This document shows positions 6,178-8,414 of a DNA stretch of 8,414 nt, piece by piece. The position numbers were made by a program, and so were the translations under genes. The notes below the pieces were generated by a model. That model did no database searches and was not told the origin of the DNA. It worked only from the letters and a program-made list of their open reading frames with translations. This DNA is from Bacteroidales bacterium UBA3868 (GTDB lineage: Bacteria > Bacteroidota > Bacteroidia > Bacteroidales > WCHB1-69), in contig DGGS01000114.1 of the NCBI GenBank assembly GCA_002392325.1, forward strand, positions 1 through 8,414, given 5' to 3'. Every line of letters starts with the position of its first letter. Within the stretch, counting starts at the first letter, position 1.

Positions 6178-6735
6178 CTATTTTTGCTGTGCCGCTTTCC
6201 AGGCATAATACTCCTCACGCAACAGACTGTAAATCACCACATCCTTGAATTTTCCCTGGTGAAAATAGTGTTGTTTCAATCTTCCCTCTTCCTTGAATCC
6301 CATTTTCTTTAACAAGGCAATGATGCCCTCATTATCGGGGAATACATCGTTGGTTATTTTATTGAGGTTCAATGTATTGAATCCATAATCAATAAGCATG
6401 ACGGAAGCCTCGAAAGCCAGACCGAGACCTTGGTACTGCTTGGGGATGCGCAAGGTTTTCCATGTTGCCCGCTGATGACGCATATTGAAATCATAAAGCC
6501 CCACCGCACCTAACAATACCGGTTTCTCATTCGGTTTTTCCTTGTAGAAAATAGACAACGCCACATCACCGTTGCGGCAGATTTTCTCGTACCATTGCTG
6601 CTGGTTGTACGAGGAAATAGGGTTGTGGATGATATAGTCTGTAAGATCGGCATCCCAGCGTTGCTCCATCAAATAAGGGAGGTCTTCCGGTTCAACGGGT
6701 TTCAATATAATGCGTTCGCTTTCTAATATTCTCAT
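6178..6735 (-). CDS. GNAT-family N-acetyltransferase, RimJ/RimL-like
   Basis: This 185-residue protein has the RimJ/RimL-type acetyltransferase layout. It opens with a typical first strand (LESERIILKPVEPEDLPYL), has the acetyl-CoA pyrophosphate-binding motif A at QYQGLGLAFEAS (100-111), and ends the core with FPDNEGIIALLKKMGF (132-147), where N135 sits in the position often involved in catalysis or CoA binding. It should transfer acetyl from acetyl-CoA to an amine, either a protein N terminus or a small metabolite; the substrate cannot be read from the sequence. I chose the ATG at 6735; a TTG two codons upstream also opens the frame but is less likely. It follows the deacetylase-like gene by 10 bases and is probably cotranscribed with it. 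Its stop codon abuts the stop codon of the convergent M16 gene with no base between. Confidence 0.9.
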   Translation of the reverse strand: MRILESERIILKPVEPEDLPYLMEQRWDADLTDYIIHNPISSYNQQQWYEKICRNGDVALSIFYKEKPNEKPVLLGAVGLYDFNMRHQRATWKTLRIPKQYQGLGLAFEASVMLIDYGFNTLNLNKITNDVFPDNEGIIALLKKMGFKEEGRLKQHYFHQGKFKDVVIYSLLREEYYAWKAAQQK

Positions 6736-6745
6736 AATCAATTTA

Positions 6746-7555
6746 TTATTCTATAGTTTTTTGATATATTTCATCCAAGGACAAAATGGGGGCTTGGATT
6801 TTTTGCGCCAAATTGACAATCTCCATCACCAAATCGAATGCTCCTCTCTCACGGTTTTTCTTTTTCTCAATCATCTCTGAGCTGATATTGTTGAATTCTT
6901 CTCTGGAAAGAGAATCCTTTATCTGCCGCATCCAGGCGATATAGGGCGTGTTGAAAGCCATATTAATGGGATGAAAACTGATGACTTTCAACCCGGGAGA
7001 AGTGAAATGTTTCAAATAGGGTTGGATGGACAAACCGAGCTGATTGTATAGGAAACTGCCCTCTTCAAAAAACACGGGGACCTGCAACAGTTTGGATTCC
7101 AACCAATAAGGGGTTATTTTTTGCGCCAGGGTCGTAATTGTATTGGAGCAGCATTTGAAATGGAATTCGTTCTTGAGCATGTGTGCTGTGTCGGTCACAT
7201 CAAAGGCGCGGTGCGAGCGGGTGCAGGTGGCCTCCGGAGCAAACGACACACAAGTTTCAATCACCTCACGGAAAGTGCTGCCGTGCGAAGAACCGGGCAG
7301 AAAATTGGGATGAATGCCGCGTGAAATACGGCCTTTCTCGAAATTTTCACGAATAATCGGGGAGTCGTGGGTGACAAAAGTGGTGAGTTTGAGTAAGTCA
7401 AGCGGCAATTTTGCAAAATAATCCGCAATAACATCCTCCGAAGCCCAATCTATATCCGAAGTGAAGCAGAAAACCGGTTGGTCATCCCACAAGTGCGGTC
7501 CGGCAATTTTATCGACCAACGCAGCCATTACATCATCTATTTCAGGTTGAAACAT
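6746..7555 (-). CDS. Divergent polysaccharide deacetylase-like (WbmS-like) protein
   Basis: I recognise this 269-residue protein only at the level of fold. The string of acidic and His motifs resembles divergent carbohydrate esterase 4/NodB-like barrels such as the WbmS group: FTSDIDWASEDVI with D34 and D36, TFVTHDSP with H63-D64, GIHPNF with H82, TRSHRAFD with R113 and H115, VFFEEGSF with E164-E165, and ISFHPINMAFNTP with H195. These are spaced along the chain as expected for strand ends of a (beta/alpha) barrel carrying a metal site. The canonical TFDDG motif is absent, so the metal ligands and the deacetylase activity are inference. There is no signal peptide, so any substrate would be cytosolic, for example a nucleotide sugar or lipid-linked sugar. 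It heads a two-gene unit with the GNAT gene 10 bases downstream. Local composition is more AT-rich than nifJ. Confidence 0.6.
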   Translation of the reverse strand: MFQPEIDDVMAALVDKIAGPHLWDDQPVFCFTSDIDWASEDVIADYFAKLPLDLLKLTTFVTHDSPIIRENFEKGRISRGIHPNFLPGSSHGSTFREVIETCVSFAPEATCTRSHRAFDVTDTAHMLKNEFHFKCCSNTITTLAQKITPYWLESKLLQVPVFFEEGSFLYNQLGLSIQPYLKHFTSPGLKVISFHPINMAFNTPYIAWMRQIKDSLSREEFNNISSEMIEKKKNRERGAFDLVMEIVNLAQKIQAPILSLDEIYQKTIE

Positions 7556-7593
7556 TTAAAAATCAGTTAATTAGATAGTTTGAAAAGAAAACA

Positions 7594-7601
7594 CAAAAAT
7601 A
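7594..7601 (-). promoter_or_regulatory. Predicted promoter for the deacetylase-like/GNAT unit
   Basis: TATTTTTG on the minus strand (7601 to 7594) matches TAnnTTTG, and a TTG at 7626-7624 lies 22 bases upstream, near the usual spacing of the -33 element. The leader to the ATG at 7555 would be about 33 bases. The area is very AT-rich, so a chance match cannot be excluded. Confidence 0.4.
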
Positions 7602-7649
7602 CAATTTTATTCTTACATTAATACAATATCTTTACTTTCACTTTTTTTG

Positions 7650-7657
7650 TACCTTTG
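7650..7657 (+). promoter_or_regulatory. Predicted promoter for nifJ
   Basis: TACCTTTG followed by CACGC matches the TAnnTTTG -7 element with the trailing C also seen at the other promoters in this window. The predicted transcript would start near 7662 and carry an AT-rich leader of about 85 bases, the longest of the predicted leaders here. A weak AT-only inverted repeat (7697-7702 with 7710-7715) lies in the leader. I see no riboswitch-like structure or Shine-Dalgarno site. The whole 7556-7746 region is otherwise featureless AT-rich DNA. Confidence 0.5.
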
Positions 7658-7692
7658 CACGCTTTTTGGAAAAACTGAAAAACTTGTACTAA

Positions 7693-8414
<722 letters not shown>

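Noticed and set aside
6736..6741. TTG start giving a GNAT protein two residues longer
   Set aside because: An ATG lies two codons downstream and the conserved first strand begins after it.

Overview
The window looks like a chromosomal stretch from an anaerobic, fermentative member of the Bacteroidota, probably Bacteroidales. Several upstream regions carry the phylum's TAnnTTTG-type -7 promoter element, leaders are AT-rich and mostly lack clear Shine-Dalgarno sites, and [FeFe]-hydrogenase maturation sits in the same neighbourhood as pyruvate:ferredoxin oxidoreductase. This assignment is inference; no rRNA or other marker is present. I see no mobile element, CRISPR array, tRNA or rRNA, and no gene-free stretch longer than about 190 bases.

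Left block (1-4860, all minus strand, read right to left): a ClC-family chloride transporter/channel with C-terminal CBS domains; a 124-bp spacer made of two short tandem repeat families; rfbC (dTDP-4-dehydrorhamnose 3,5-epimerase); a HAD phosphatase that overlaps rfbC by one base; a TM1266-type small ACT-like protein associated with iron-only hydrogenases; a 117-bp spacer with a decamer repeat; and hydG, which runs off the left edge. A promoter-like element in the last codons of the HAD gene suggests the hydrogenase pair is transcribed on its own.

Middle (4861-6177): a 75-bp divergent intergenic region drives the ClC gene leftward, apparently as a leaderless or nearly leaderless mRNA, and an M16 zinc metallopeptidase rightward. 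The peptidase gene ends exactly where a convergent GNAT acetyltransferase gene ends, with no base between the stop codons.

Right block (6178-8414): the GNAT gene is the second gene of a two-gene minus-strand unit behind a protein resembling divergent polysaccharide deacetylases. A 191-bp AT-rich divergent region separates this unit from the 5' part of nifJ (pyruvate:ferredoxin oxidoreductase), which runs off the right edge.

Functionally, NifJ would oxidise pyruvate and reduce ferredoxin, and a hydrogenase matured with HydG (structural genes not in the window) could reoxidise that ferredoxin as H2. RfbC and possibly the deacetylase-like protein point to surface polysaccharide metabolism. The other genes look like general housekeeping. 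I did not find a clearly new multigene system. The most unusual items are the repeat-built rfbC leader, the leaderless ClC promoter, channel-like residues in the ClC protein, and an M16 peptidase lacking an obvious R/Y pair and a neighbouring partner.
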